A DNA stretch of 64,000 nt, taken from Ophiosphaerella korrae. Lineage: Eukaryota > Ascomycota > Dothideomycetes > Pleosporales > Phaeosphaeriaceae. The position numbers were made by a program, and so were the translations under genes. The stretch covers positions 62,001 through 126,000 of the forward strand of contig JALNQF010000062.1 of assembly GCA_028456385.1 (NCBI GenBank), read 5' to 3'. Shown here piece by piece: positions 22,239-33,161 of this stretch (position 1 is its first letter; the number at the start of each line of letters is the position of its first letter). Below the pieces are notes generated by a model that saw only the letters and a list, made by a program, of their open reading frames with translations, was not told the origin of the DNA and made no database searches.

Positions 22239-23626
22239 TCACTCATCACACTCCGCCTCCCTGACCCCACAAAAGTCCGACCCAAAGCACACATCAATCG
22301 CATACCACGCCTTCCAATACAAACTCGCCGTCTCAGAATCGAAGCTCCCATCCTCCTTGCGCGGAACCTGGTCGCCGACAATGCCCTGACCCGACCCAAT
22401 GACCCACCCGATAATCGGGAGCGAGCCGACTGTCTGCTGCCACCGGGGGGCTGCGGGTAAGAAGGCTTTTTCCTGGGGGAGGAAGACGGCTGGTTTGACG
22501 TTTGCGCCTTTGAGGCGGAGGGTCGCGCGTGCGGAGCGGGGGTGGAGGGCGGTTGTAGTTGTTGACGAGGACGAGGGTTGTTGTTGTTGTTGTTGTTGTT
22601 GTGCGAGAGAGTGTGTGGGTGCTGCGGAGGGGGTGTGGAGGTCTTGCGGGAAGGCGCCGGATGCGCGGAGGAAGCGGGGTTCTATGGTGGTTGCGGTGGC
22701 GGAGGAGGCGGTGTGGGAGGAGTGGGAGGCGTCGAGGGCGTCGAGGGCGCCGAGGGTGGCGGAGGAGAGGGTGTTGGGAGATGCGGTTTGGGAGGCGGCG
22801 CCGGGGGCGGTTGCGCGGATGGCGCGGTCGCCGCCGTTTGGGCTGGTTCCTCTGTAGGGCTCGGCGAAGACGGTATAGCCTTGGATGCTGTGGGGGCTGT
22901 AGTGGCATGCGCGCTCGGCGGCTTCGGCAGAGTCAAAGGTGACTTTGATCCAGTGATCACCTCCTACGTACTGGTTGACTTTCTGGAGAGCCAGCCTGTT
23001 TAGGGCGCGGAGGGCAGATGCTCGGTTGGCGCTGAACCCGGCGAAGGAGGCGCCGGCTTTGGGGTTGTATGGCTCGCGGTCGTACCCTTCGAAGATGATG
23101 CCATTGGATACTTTCTCGTAGTGCGATATGGCGGCCCATTGCAGGTCGATACCATGACCGTAGATGATGACTTCCTTGGGCTCCTTGGGCGCCGCATTTG
23201 TTGATGCGCCGGCTTGGAATGAGGCAGACAGGCCGCCGGCGTCTATAAGGTTGGGTGCGGATACGGATGGCGGCAGGGCGGCGACTGAGCCCCGGAGAGA
23301 GCGCTGGTGGGCTGCTTCCTCCGTCTTGTAGCGGCCGAAGATGGCATCGATTGCGTCGTTGTTGTCTTTCCTGGCTGCATCTGCAGCGCTGTTGGTGGTG
23401 GGTGTCTTTGTGCGCGAGGAACCGCGCTTGCGAGCCTTGCCAAAAGGGCCCTTCTCTTCGGGGACGCGGCGCTGGTTCTTATCTGAGCTGTCCATGTCCA
23501 TGTCAGCTGTTGCTCGCTCCTACTTTCCTTGACGGCAGCTTACTCGGCGAACTCATACGCCCAAGGCAGCCTCCTTCCCGTCGAATCGTACGCGCGCTCT
23601 GAATCCGGCACTGCGTGGACCTGCAT
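22239..23626 (-). CDS. Nucleoporin Nup53/Nup35 homologue
   Basis: Two exons (23626-23544, 23487-22239) give 443 residues; the intron is 56 bases. Nup53 is a linker nucleoporin of the inner ring of the nuclear pore. The Nup35-type RRM spans roughly residues 130-245, from EVIIYGHG through FEGYDREPYNPKAGASFAGF to GGDHWIKVTFDSAEAAERA and GYTVFAEPYRG. Low-complexity Ser/Ala and poly-Gln follow. The conserved end (KEDGSFDSETASLYWKAWYA) corresponds to the region that binds membrane in this family. The upstream exon was chosen because it reads well (RAYDSTGRRLPWAYEF) and splices with a CTGAC branch site; starting instead at the downstream ATG would give 420 residues. Confidence 0.85.
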
Positions 23627-23886
23627 ATTTACCGATATGCTATAGTGGTTAGGGCAGGAACTGTGGTTGCGCGAGGGCAGCTTGTCAAAGAGGATTGTTT
23701 GGGTGTTGATGCAGTCAGGAAACAAAAGGTTAGCCCCGTCTAGCAGCATCGCTTCCCGACCGCGGCAAAGCCACAGCTGCGGCGCACGCAGACACTTCGC
23801 CTTGCCCCATCCAGCACGCTGCATGCGAATGCGCCTCTTGCGCCGATTTCTGCTGCCTGGTCACAACAGCGCATAAAGGCCGGGTA

Positions 23887-25092
23887 ATGGACCTCACGCC
23901 CGTCAAGATACGAGGCCGAAAACGATACCATCCAGCCGCAGTCCTCGTCTCAAAGCTCAAATCTGCACTTCCACAATCCTCGCAATCGTCATCCGCACCA
24001 GACATCAAACGCCGTCGACGAGAAAATAAACACAAAGAATTCACACCAACCATGCCCACCCTACAGGCTCTCCCGCAGGAACTCTTGGAGATGATCTTTC
24101 TCGGTAGTATGAACATTGCCCTTCCACAATGCTCCCCAGCCTTGGGCCGAAGGCTATCCTCCCACGCCGTACTGATGGAATTCACCATGCGCTCCTTCTT
24201 CCACACCGTAGACCACCGCACCGTCCCACGTGACCGCACCAAGACGTCGGATCCACGCCTGCAGTCTGCCGTTTTGGCATGTCGCTTCTTCACCTGGCCC
24301 TTCTTTCTCAAATACGTCGAGCAAGCCCGCAAAGCCATGATCAAACTACGCGGCAAAGCCTGGGAGAAGGCTGGCGTCGAAATCCCCGGCGTCCGCGACT
24401 TTGATGGCCTGTGGCCGTTTGAGTTTACTAAAATCACGTATCTGAGCTTTGCCGAGGGGTTCTATGTCCCGGAGAAGTTGCTGCATGGGCCCTGGACTAA
24501 GGGTTCTGCATCGCTGTTGTATGTGCTTGTATCGCTCAATGGCGAAATTGACTGGGAGGGCAGTTTGAGTGGGGAGACGGCCAAGAGTGGGATACGGGAT
24601 GCGATCAGGGAGGGCAACGAGCATGCTGTTGCGGCGCTGGCTGTGTTGCTAGGTGTGCCTAAAGCCATTACGACAGACATGCTTAGGTATGCCGTTATTG
24701 AGTGTGGTTGTGAGGTTAGTACGCTTCGACATCTCCTGTTCAATGCGCAGATTACCACTTGCGATACTTCAGAGGAGAGTCTCCATTTCCATGACCCCAA
24801 GTTGTGGGCTTGGGCAGAGAGAAATGGGGAAAAGGGCGAAATGCTCAAAGGCATGTTGAAGAGAGCCGATGAGTTTGATTTGGAGTTCTACTTCGAGGAG
24901 AATTCAGACTGGAGAAAGATTGTTGCCTTTCCATATGGAGGAAGTAAGTTTGATACGCGAACGGCCTTTGACCAGATCGTGAGGGAGCTACTAAAAAACC
25001 TCTATCGGAATTATGGGCGACGAATTACAAGGGGGGGAAGTGCGTATGCGGTGGAACGCGTGAACAGAAACGTTGATGTTGGCGAATACTGA
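23887..25092 (+). CDS. F-box-like protein of the expanded Dothideomycete family
   Basis: A single exon of 401 residues. A basic N-terminus (RGRKRYHP, KRRRRENKHK) could act as a nuclear signal. Next comes a short F-box-like block, LQALPQELLEMIFLGSMNIALP, at about residues 58-80. The remainder is alpha-helical with no named domain. F-box proteins link substrates to Skp1-Cullin ligases; many ascomycete genes of this layout are orphan. The gene diverges from Nup53, with 260 bases between the start codons. The F-box is weak, so the call is moderate. Confidence 0.7.
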   Translation: MDLTPVKIRGRKRYHPAAVLVSKLKSALPQSSQSSSAPDIKRRRRENKHKEFTPTMPTLQALPQELLEMIFLGSMNIALPQCSPALGRRLSSHAVLMEFTMRSFFHTVDHRTVPRDRTKTSDPRLQSAVLACRFFTWPFFLKYVEQARKAMIKLRGKAWEKAGVEIPGVRDFDGLWPFEFTKITYLSFAEGFYVPEKLLHGPWTKGSASLLYVLVSLNGEIDWEGSLSGETAKSGIRDAIREGNEHAVAALAVLLGVPKAITTDMLRYAVIECGCEVSTLRHLLFNAQITTCDTSEESLHFHDPKLWAWAERNGEKGEMLKGMLKRADEFDLEFYFEENSDWRKIVAFPYGGSKFDTRTAFDQIVRELLKNLYRNYGRRITRGGSAYAVERVNRNVDVGEY

Positions 25093-26094
25093 ATAGTTGC
25101 ATTGGTAACTTGAACGAAATGACAAGATACGATGCTTAAAATAGTGAAGAGGCACGATGAATTCTGAAATAAAAATACTATGCAGCTATGTTGTATGCCA
25201 GTGGATTCACGGCTACCTACCAGACGATCAGAAGCGGTACACCTGCCTGCCACATCTGGTCTTATTGGGAACGTGATCATGGTATCATCAAACATAGAAG
25301 GGTGTGACGCGAGGTTCATCTGCCAGGTTTGTCAGTGACTAATCATCTAGAGAAGTATTATGACAAAAGTAGGCAAATATGTTCTTCCTCAGTGATCTTG
25401 GTGTATATCAACGTAAATCATACCCGGAGGTCATTTACTATCTAGGCGTGATGTGTTTTAATCATTGGAAGGGGCGGGAGGTGACGAAAGTCGGTCTGAC
25501 TTACTGTACAGTGGAAACTGGGCTCCGCGCTGAGTTAGATAGCTGCGCAAAGGCTATGATCAATACCAGAGCCATCCCGAACCGGCCACATCATGACAGA
25601 GCCTATGCAAGGTCAGTTTAGATAATGACAAGAATGGTAAAGCAAAGCTGAAATGTCGAAAAAGCTCAGAATATGTAAGAAATGAAATGTCACTGACTCA
25701 GAGCCGTTACGAGACCCCGGCGAGGGTCTCCGACTTTGATCTCAATCGCAAATTACGTCATCATTGGATGATACGAAATATGAAGAATGAGAAGAACTTA
25801 CAGAAAAACGCAGGGAGAGTAGAACAGCACATGTCATTGTCGTTGATGTTGTTGTTGTGAAGAGGGAGGTGGTAAAGAGAGAAAGGAACTTTTCAGTTTG
25901 GCGGCTCGACTCGCTAAGCTAGTGCTGTGGTCCGTGCACACGACCGCACTCAATTTCGAATTGACCGAACATCACCCTCCAAATTCCGACACGACAGCAA
26001 CACCAACTCCTATTTCCGACCGGTACGCCCTGGAAACTGTACTCTCTCGCTATCACACACGTCCTAACATAGAACCACAGCACATACCGACGAA
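25093..26094. other. Intergenic region upstream of ribosomal protein L14
   Basis: No supported gene. A short GC-rich hairpin (GAGACCC / GGGTCTC) is near 25710-25730. A GTT repeat lies near 25840. Confidence 0.55.
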
Positions 26095-26641
26095 ATGGGT
26101 GACGCCAACATCACAACGAGCACTTGGAGGCTGGTCGAGGTTGGCCGTGTGGTCCTCTTCAACGAAGGCCAGTACGAGGGCCGGTTAGCCACCATTGTCG
26201 AGATCATCGACCACAAGCGCGTACGCAAGGGCTGTCAATTGGAAGCTGTTCAAAGGCTCACAGAAATAGGTGCTTGTTGATGGTCCCTCAGAGAAGGCCC
26301 CCGTTCCCCGGCAAGAGGTTGCGCTCGCGAAGCTCTCCCTCACCCCGATCGTCATCCCTAAGCTCCCCCGCGCCTCTGGTGTCGGCCACGTTGCAAAGAA
26401 GTGGGAAGAGGCCAAGGTCCAGGACACATTCGACGCGAGCGCGTGGGCCAAGAAGCGCGCGGCGATGCAAAAGAGGCGAGGACTGAACGACTTTGAGAGG
26501 TTCAAGGTCTCGAAGTTGAGGAAGCAGGTATGTTGCCAGCCAGGATGTGAGCTCGCGAGACATGGTAGCTAACACGAGTCGCAGGCCCGCTACGAGGTCC
26601 AGAAGACGTTTGCGCAGATTCGCGCCAGCGCCAAGGCATAA
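26095..26641 (+). CDS. RPL14: 60S ribosomal protein L14 (eL14)
   Basis: Three exons (26095-26220, 26270-26527, 26585-26641) give 146 residues; the introns are 49 and 57 bases. The protein is a structural component of the large ribosomal subunit. The conserved KOW-like start reads [19 protein letters not shown], then [12 protein letters not shown], and the first splice joins it to VLVDGPS. The conserved eL14 block [21 protein letters not shown] comes next, and the last exon adds [18 protein letters not shown]. Length and order fit fungal eL14. Confidence 0.93.
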
Positions 26642-27189
26642 GTTCTCTAGCTGCTGTCGGGAGACATGGTGTGGTAGCCGTGGTTGCATGCAGGGGAGGG
26701 TGAGGCATGATGTGCATTTTCATGAGCATTCGAGGGCGACCCTAGGCATTCAAAAATTCAAGACCTGGAATTCGGGCGAATTAGTCCAATGGCTGGCACG
26801 GAGCAATTCGGATGGGATGGTTCACTCGGCTCTCGCATGCGTCCACATGTAGCAAGAGAGTCCAATCAACATTTTCATGAAGCCACGGACCACCACTAGA
26901 ATGAATGAAGTGCTAAATGATACCCTTGTAATGAGCATATGGTGCAAGTTGATCTGGGTGATACCGTGACATTGGGTTCTATTAATGGCTATTTGCAAGT
27001 GACTGTGCTATACAGCTGTGGTTCGCGAGACATACCTCCCTGGGCGGCTGTTCGTCATTCTCTCGCTAAAGCGAAAGCGCCCACCACTAAATTCAGGCTT
27101 GGCAATCCAACCCCGACTTATCGAACTGCAGCCCCAGCAACACCACCTAACCGTTCAGTGTAATTAGCCAATCCACCACATCCGACAAC
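26642..27189. other. Intergenic region between L14 and NAC-alpha
   Basis: 3' flank of L14 and promoter of the NAC-alpha gene. No ORF of note. Confidence 0.6.
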
Positions 27190-27942
27190 ATGGCCAACCC
27201 CCGCATTGAAGAGCTTCCTGATGAGCCTGAGAAGAAGAACGCCCAGGTCGAAGAGGAGGAATCCAGTGACGAGTCTGAGGGCGAGGAGGGTGCTGAAGCC
27301 AACATCCCCGCGGGCGCCTCGGTCGCTGTGCATTCGCGCAACGAGAAGAAAGCTCGCAAGGCCATTGCTAAGCTCGGCCTGAAGCACATTGACGGCATCA
27401 CACGCGTCACTCTGCGCCGGCCCAAGAACGTGAGTGCCTTGGGAGCTGTTGGTGGGGTGAAGATTGGTGCTCTGGGCTAATGATGATAGATCCTCTTCGT
27501 GATCAACCAGCCAGATGTCTACAAGTCACCCTCAAGCAACACCTGGATGTACACTATATTCCCTCCAATTACACAAAGCAATAATCACTGACCCCGCACC
27601 AGCATCTTCGGTGAGGCCAAGATCGAGGACCTGAATTCGCAGGCCCAGGCCAACGCCGCCCAGCAGCTCGCTCAAGCCGAGGCCGCTTCGCACGACCACG
27701 TTGGCCACGACCACGACCATGACCATGATCACAAGGGCAAGGGCAAGGCTGTCGAGGGTAAGAAGGATGACGAGGAAGAAGAAGACGAGGATGAGGACGA
27801 GGAGGTTGATGACTCTGGCCTCGAGGCCAAGGACATTGAGCTTGTCATGCAGCAGGCCAGTGTGTCACGGAAGAAGGCTGTCAAGGCGCTCAAGGAGAAC
27901 GACAATGATATTGTTAACTCCATTATGTCTTTGTCGATATAG
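27190..27942 (+). CDS. EGD2: Nascent polypeptide-associated complex subunit alpha
   Basis: Three exons (27190-27429, 27490-27548, 27603-27942) give 212 residues. NAC-alpha pairs with NAC-beta on the ribosome and shields emerging chains. The NAC domain is clear: [44 protein letters not shown], then [15 protein letters not shown] across the second splice. A UBA domain closes the protein ([20 protein letters not shown]). Between them lie a His/Asp stretch ([14 protein letters not shown]) and an acidic run, which are variable parts of fungal homologues. Confidence 0.95.
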
Positions 27943-28280
27943 TGTCCTCCCATGGGTCTAGACGATAGAGGCGAGGCCGACTAAAATCTGCTTTAAAGGC
28001 ATTGCATTTCAATGCAGCCATCAGAGTCAAATCCAACCAGTGATGTATTTCAATATGCCAAGAGGTTTGAGTGACTGTGTCCATGTCCAGCCTATTGCAA
28101 ATAACCCATCTTCCTTACATGATGATCAAAAGTTGTGTTGTTGGTGTCGGAGCAAGGGTCCAACACTGACCGAGAGATGGCGAGAGCGGTAAATTCCGCT
28201 TAGGGCCAAGCGGCTTCCCGGTCTTCAGCGAAGAATCAACCTCACGCATCCATCCTCACAACCCCATCACACTCATCACC
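27943..28280. other. Intergenic region between NAC-alpha and ATP synthase d
   Basis: 3' flank and promoter sequence only. Nothing else is seen. Confidence 0.6.
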
Positions 28281-29050
28281 ATGGCCGTCGGAGTACGTTG
28301 AACCCCCTTTCTTACACTTAAAGAAGCTCTCGAAAGCTCAATTGCGACGTCTGCAACGCCCTCTCGCGCGCAATGGCACCCACAGTCTTGAAAACAGAAA
28401 CTAACTCCAGCCCCCTCACAGCGCAGCGCAGCCCTCAAGCTCGACTGGACCAAGCTCGGCACGCAGCTGGGCCTCAAAGGAAACACAGCCGCCGCTCTTC
28501 AATCCTTCAAGAAGCGTAACGATGATGCGCGCCGCAAAGTAATCGTGCTCTCGGAGCAGGCGCAAACCGTCGACTTCGCCCAGTACCGCAGCATCCTCAA
28601 GAACCAGGCCATTGTCGACGACATCGAGAAGCAATTCAATGCCTTCAAGCCGCAAACGTATGATGTGAACAGGCAGGTCAAGGCGATAGAGGCGTTTGAA
28701 GCCCAAGCTCTCAAGAGCGCCGAAGAAACCAAGAGCGTGGTTGACAAGGAATTGAGTGATCTGCAAAAGACGCTGAAGAACATCGAGGATGCCAGGCCTT
28801 TTGCCGATTTGACCGTGGTGCGTATAGGAGAGTATGGGGATGAGTTTGTACAATGCACTAATCCATGGGTTCTCTAGGATGAAGTTGCGGCCGCCCAGCC
28901 AGACATCGACGCACGTACCGAACAGCTTGTTTCCAAGGGCCGCTGGGCCGTTCCAGGCTACAAGGCAAGTTTCCTAAATGAGTGGTCCCGAGTTGACCAA
29001 TCTTGCTAATATTGATATAGGAGAAGTTTGGCGATCTATCCGTTCTGTAG
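28281..29050 (+). CDS. ATP7: Mitochondrial ATP synthase subunit d
   Basis: Four exons (28281-28292, 28422-28817, 28878-28964, 29021-29050) give 174 residues, the usual length of the fungal subunit. Subunit d is part of the peripheral stalk of F1Fo ATP synthase in the mitochondrial inner membrane. Conserved blocks are [18 protein letters not shown] at the start of exon 2, [13 protein letters not shown], the helical middle, and GRWAVPGYK joined to EKFGDLSVL at the end. Exon 1 codes only for MAVG. The third intron begins GCAAGT instead of GT, giving a GC-AG intron at 28965-29020; the frame and the conserved ending require it. Confidence 0.93.
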
Positions 29051-31429
29051 ATAGCTCTTGCCCTCTAGCGAAAACATGCCCCTTCGTCTGGGTTGTATTA
29101 CCACAGTTTGTGAATAGTTCCCGGAATGCAAGATTAGAGTTCTATCTTCACTTTGCACGTTTCCCTGTGATGACGTTGAAGGCAACCTTTCACGTTGTTG
29201 GTTGCTACTACATGATGACAATTATCATTGGCGGTGAATTGGCGGATAAAGAGTAGGATAGCCGTGTGGGAGCAGAACGTTTCCGAGAGATGTAGGTTAT
29301 CCTGGCAAATGATGGCCTATTTAAACGAGAAACACACCAGGATCTCAGACTAATTCAACCACTCGGATTGTAACGGTGTTGTCTTTCACACGAACAGGTT
29401 GATTTAGCTCTCCTATGATGACAAGTCGTTCTCTTCTTGGTAAAATCCCGCTGGGCCAAATTTCGCCCGATCCGGTGATAACGACTTTTCCAACTATTTA
29501 TGCATATTAATGTCGTGTACATGGGCTATTAATGTCGAGTAACCTAAAGTACACTGTGATATGACACCTTAGTGGCAACTATCCAAATCCAGGATTGAGG
29601 TAAGAGAGAATAGAAATTATTGTTAAGCAAATTCAAAAGCATAAGTACCCTGATCTTTAAATCCGAATAGGGTGCAGATGCTGGTACCCATCATGTGATA
29701 ATCAATACACGTAGTGGTTTACAGAAAGCAGAATGAAACGAACATGGTAGTACGGCCGCTGTCTAACCAGCTAGATGCACGTGTGAAGGGGGCGCTAAAA
29801 CAACCTTGTTATCAACCTTAACTTCAGCTCTGTGGGCTGGGGACATCCAGGGCGGTCGTAAAATGAAACTTAGCAGTAGCTGCAATGCTCATTGGGCACT
29901 TCTACCCATTCGTGCAGGTTTTGAGCATGACCCGATTGTGGGAAGCCAGCTGGGACATGCATATCCCATTAGCTGGCGATCTCCGAATGCTTGTTATTTA
30001 TTGACCAATCTGCTTCGAATTTTTACTGTCAGTCTGAGTGAGATGATGGCTTGCAGTGCCTGTGTCTTGGGTCATCCACTGTAGCTAGAACTAGGGTTGA
30101 TACCAAGCCCCCATGTCTGACGTGTGGATGCCAGGGGTTTCTCTTCAGCCTCATCAGCGTAGTGTGACAGAAGCGAAAATATGAGCCAGTCAGATGCTGG
30201 TAGAAACAGGCTCGGCAGACATGAGATCGATTCTGCTGGACTGGTGCATCCGCACAGCCACTGCAGGGGCCAGACTAATCCAACGTCTGCTGTTGCTGGA
30301 TGGATCCTAGTCCACCCAAAGATTTGGAAAAGCCTTAGCGGCTCCTAAATTGGTTACATGGCCATATACATAATTCATGTCGATTGATATCTTAGATATT
30401 CAACATGGTGTCCAGTTTAGAGGGAACGGCGGTGAAGTTCAACGTTCATGTGGCCTGGCTGTGGCTCAGCACGCGCTAAACATGCGCCGCACGGCACACC
30501 CGTCAACTTACCGAACTTAAACGCGCACCATCGTCAGCATAGTCATCAGCATCAGCCTTGGAGCCGTGATGTTACGCTCAAAGCGCTTAGCTGTACCTCT
30601 TTCGATGACATATTCCTGATATACAACGGGTTCTTCACTTCCCGAGCATTCCTTGCACAGACTCCGCGATACTACGCCTGCTGCCTTCGCCGTACAATCT
30701 CTGATGGCGCGCATGGCTGAAGTTATGGCATGCCACTTACTCAAAATATACTGGATCACAAACTATGAGCCTTGATTACCGGGCTCCCAACACCCAAAAC
30801 GACAAAATAGGCCTACTTCTGCTCACCCAAGCCAAATCTCAATATCACGGACGAATCGGATCCTATGGCGATATGTCCAACATGCAAAACGTGGCTGCAG
30901 TTATCTTACCATCATGAGATCCTGCCCATCATCAGATCTTCTGGCCCTTTCAAAACCAGGATGGAACAGACTGTAAATCCCTGGCCCGCGATCTAATATC
31001 TGACCACAGGTCTGTTCAACCCAAACAAGGTGGGGGATCCGTCTGCGAAAGGCAAGACACCTATCACAGACAAACATTTGGTCTACTAGTGAGCGGCTTG
31101 GGCCCAAAGGGCCTTCAGATGCTACAAGGCTGATGTCTCGGTACGCTTCGAGGCGGAGAATCTTACTGTGTACCCCTACCTTTGACGTACATACAGCTGG
31201 CTTCCACCTCGCCATCCCATGAACCTAGATGACTGCATGGGTCATAGAATTGTGTGGCTTCGGTGAAATAACTGTTCTTGGATATCGAATTCAGACAACC
31301 CACTACATCATCTTGGGCTCAGAACACTACGTCTCATTTCACCTCACTCAGCTTAACTGACAGTGAGTGTAATATAGATATCTATCTTGCCGTATGTGTA
31401 TATAACACTTGACTTGCCCTGAACAACAT
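29051..31429. other. 2.4 kb gene-less stretch
   Basis: AT-rich in its first half (29300-29700). No supported gene: ORFs at 29806-30084 and 30901-31215 (minus) show no family features. No repeat was identified by eye. Confidence 0.5.
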
Positions 31430-32549
31430 ATGGACTCACAACAACAAGAGCCTCTTTCATCTCTACATAGATCCAGCCTACAGTCCTCGGTCTCCATTGA
31501 CATACCACGTTCAAGTTACCTCACAGTACCTACAACTAGATCTCCGAGGCCTTATTCAAATCTACCAGGATCGCATTCTTTCGATCACGATTATCGGGGT
31601 GCAAGTCTTTTTTCTCAGCAACGTTCAAGTTCTGAACCCATATCTCATAGATTTGAGCCTCCAGGGGAGACGGGACTGATTGATTTTTCGACCTCACCAA
31701 GTTTGACTCGGCCGATTCCTTTATCCGAACGACTTTATATATCAGTTTACTCTTCATCGTCCATCGACACCGATCTCATCGAATTCAGCAGTCCACCCGT
31801 CCGCACATATCGTACGACAAATCTACACAAAATGTCTCGCAAATTATCCGCAGTGAGTCCTGAATATATTATTGGAATATTTAGAGAAATGTTCCTAATA
31901 ACGTTTAGGCGGAGAAGGAGCAATGCATCCAGGCTTTGAGAACCCACCAAGTCAATACACTAGTCGAGCTTCGACGCATCGAAAAGGCGTTCGCCGTCCT
32001 TGGTACGCCTGACGTTAGCGAGCCCATGACTGCAGCCTGTAAGCAGATACCGGCACGTTGGATAGTGGCTGCAACTCACATCCTACTAGGGTCATATTAC
32101 GTTGATTCACATGGTCTGCTCACTGAGCTTCGCGGACTAACAAGAAACTATCCTTTCAGGTAAAGAAAAAAGCCTCTCAACCCTACAACCACAACGCTAA
32201 CCACAGCTCGCCACACAGCTCTCACTGTCTCGACGAAGCCAAAAGCCGCGTTTACACTGATCCCGCCTCGAATCGCTCCTGGAATTTGTGCTGGCTAGTC
32301 CTCAGCAAGATGCAAACAGAGTACGTATATCCGCACAATGCCTCTCTGTTGCAAGAAAAAAAAATCTAATCATTGTTTAGTCAACTTATCCCCTACTACG
32401 CACGCTACCAGGCCTCGGAACCAGCCATGTGGGGCGGACACACGCCGTCGTCCGAGCAAGTATCGCAGCTCACCGCCGCCTTTGTGACGGAGTGGAACTA
32501 CGCCCTCGGCCAAATGTTGCGTCACTGGGAACAGCCGCCAACGCAATGA
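31430..32549 (+). CDS. Serine-rich hypothetical protein
   Basis: Four exons (31430-31852, 31909-32159, 32207-32320, 32381-32549) give 318 residues; the introns are 56, 47 and 60 bases. The first 135 residues are low-complexity and rich in Ser, Pro and Arg (for example SSSEPISHRFEPPGETG). The rest is more ordered, with LVELRRIEKAFAVLG, WIVAATHILLGSYY and SWNLCWLVLSKMQ. No domain is recognised. An internal ATG at about 31832 (MSRKLSA) could start a shorter protein holding only the ordered part. All splice joins keep the frame and use normal sites, so the gene is probably real. Confidence 0.65.
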
Positions 32550-33161
32550 GTGCTTCACTGTATACACAGGGCTTAGTCAAAGGCGTTGATCGCCTGAGCG
32601 AGTACAGCCGGGGTGTAGGAATTCATGTATAGAATTTTTCGTTTCTCGTTTCTCATTTCTTGTTTCTTACTTCCTTTCTTGTCTACATTTTTCGAGTTCT
32701 TTCCGTCCTTTCAACCCTTTCGCTTCTTCCTTTTCGTCTAGTGCACTTGCTTGTTCTGTCGCGTTGTCATTTCGATCAGTCTAGCTGTCTTACAGCCATT
32801 CATCTCTATCAAGAATTTCCTTCATCTTTGCTGCGTTGCTCGTGTTCTCGTCCTGTGTGCGGTCTTCGCTGTCCACTTGTCCATCTTCGGATTATAGTCT
32901 TGATGAGTGATTATGTGTCGTGATGTGTCTGGAATGGCACTTGGCCCTAACTCAACATACGGTTAAGTGGAGTCAAGAAGCTGATAGGTCTTCCGAGAGA
33001 CAATACGACAGATTGAATATCGATAAGGTCAATTCCGATCCAGCTGCTTGGGTATTACGAGGTCCAGTGGGCACGCCGATCGAAGACTCATATGCCAGAG
33101 CCTTTGACGATATCAAATCTTACAAGCCATTACTTTTAGCTACTGTTTCAACTAGAGCAAA
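32550..33161. other. Intergenic region with pyrimidine-rich tract
   Basis: Convergent 3' ends of the two flanking genes. The sequence at 32635-32720 is a strongly pyrimidine-rich run with repeated TTTCT/GTTTCT. The ORF from 32920 into 33285 is judged spurious. Confidence 0.55.

Noticed and set aside
22399..23003. Long plus-strand ORFs rich in Gly, Arg and Val
   Set aside because: They are antisense to Nup53. Their composition reflects GC-rich, low-complexity coding on the other strand.
25700..25740. GC-rich hairpin resembling a tRNA or terminator stem
   Set aside because: It lacks the B-box (GGTTCRANTCC) and a cloverleaf. The stem is only seven bases.
30901..31215. 104-codon minus-strand ORF
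   Set aside because: No conserved blocks, signal peptide or promoter were seen. Likely chance.
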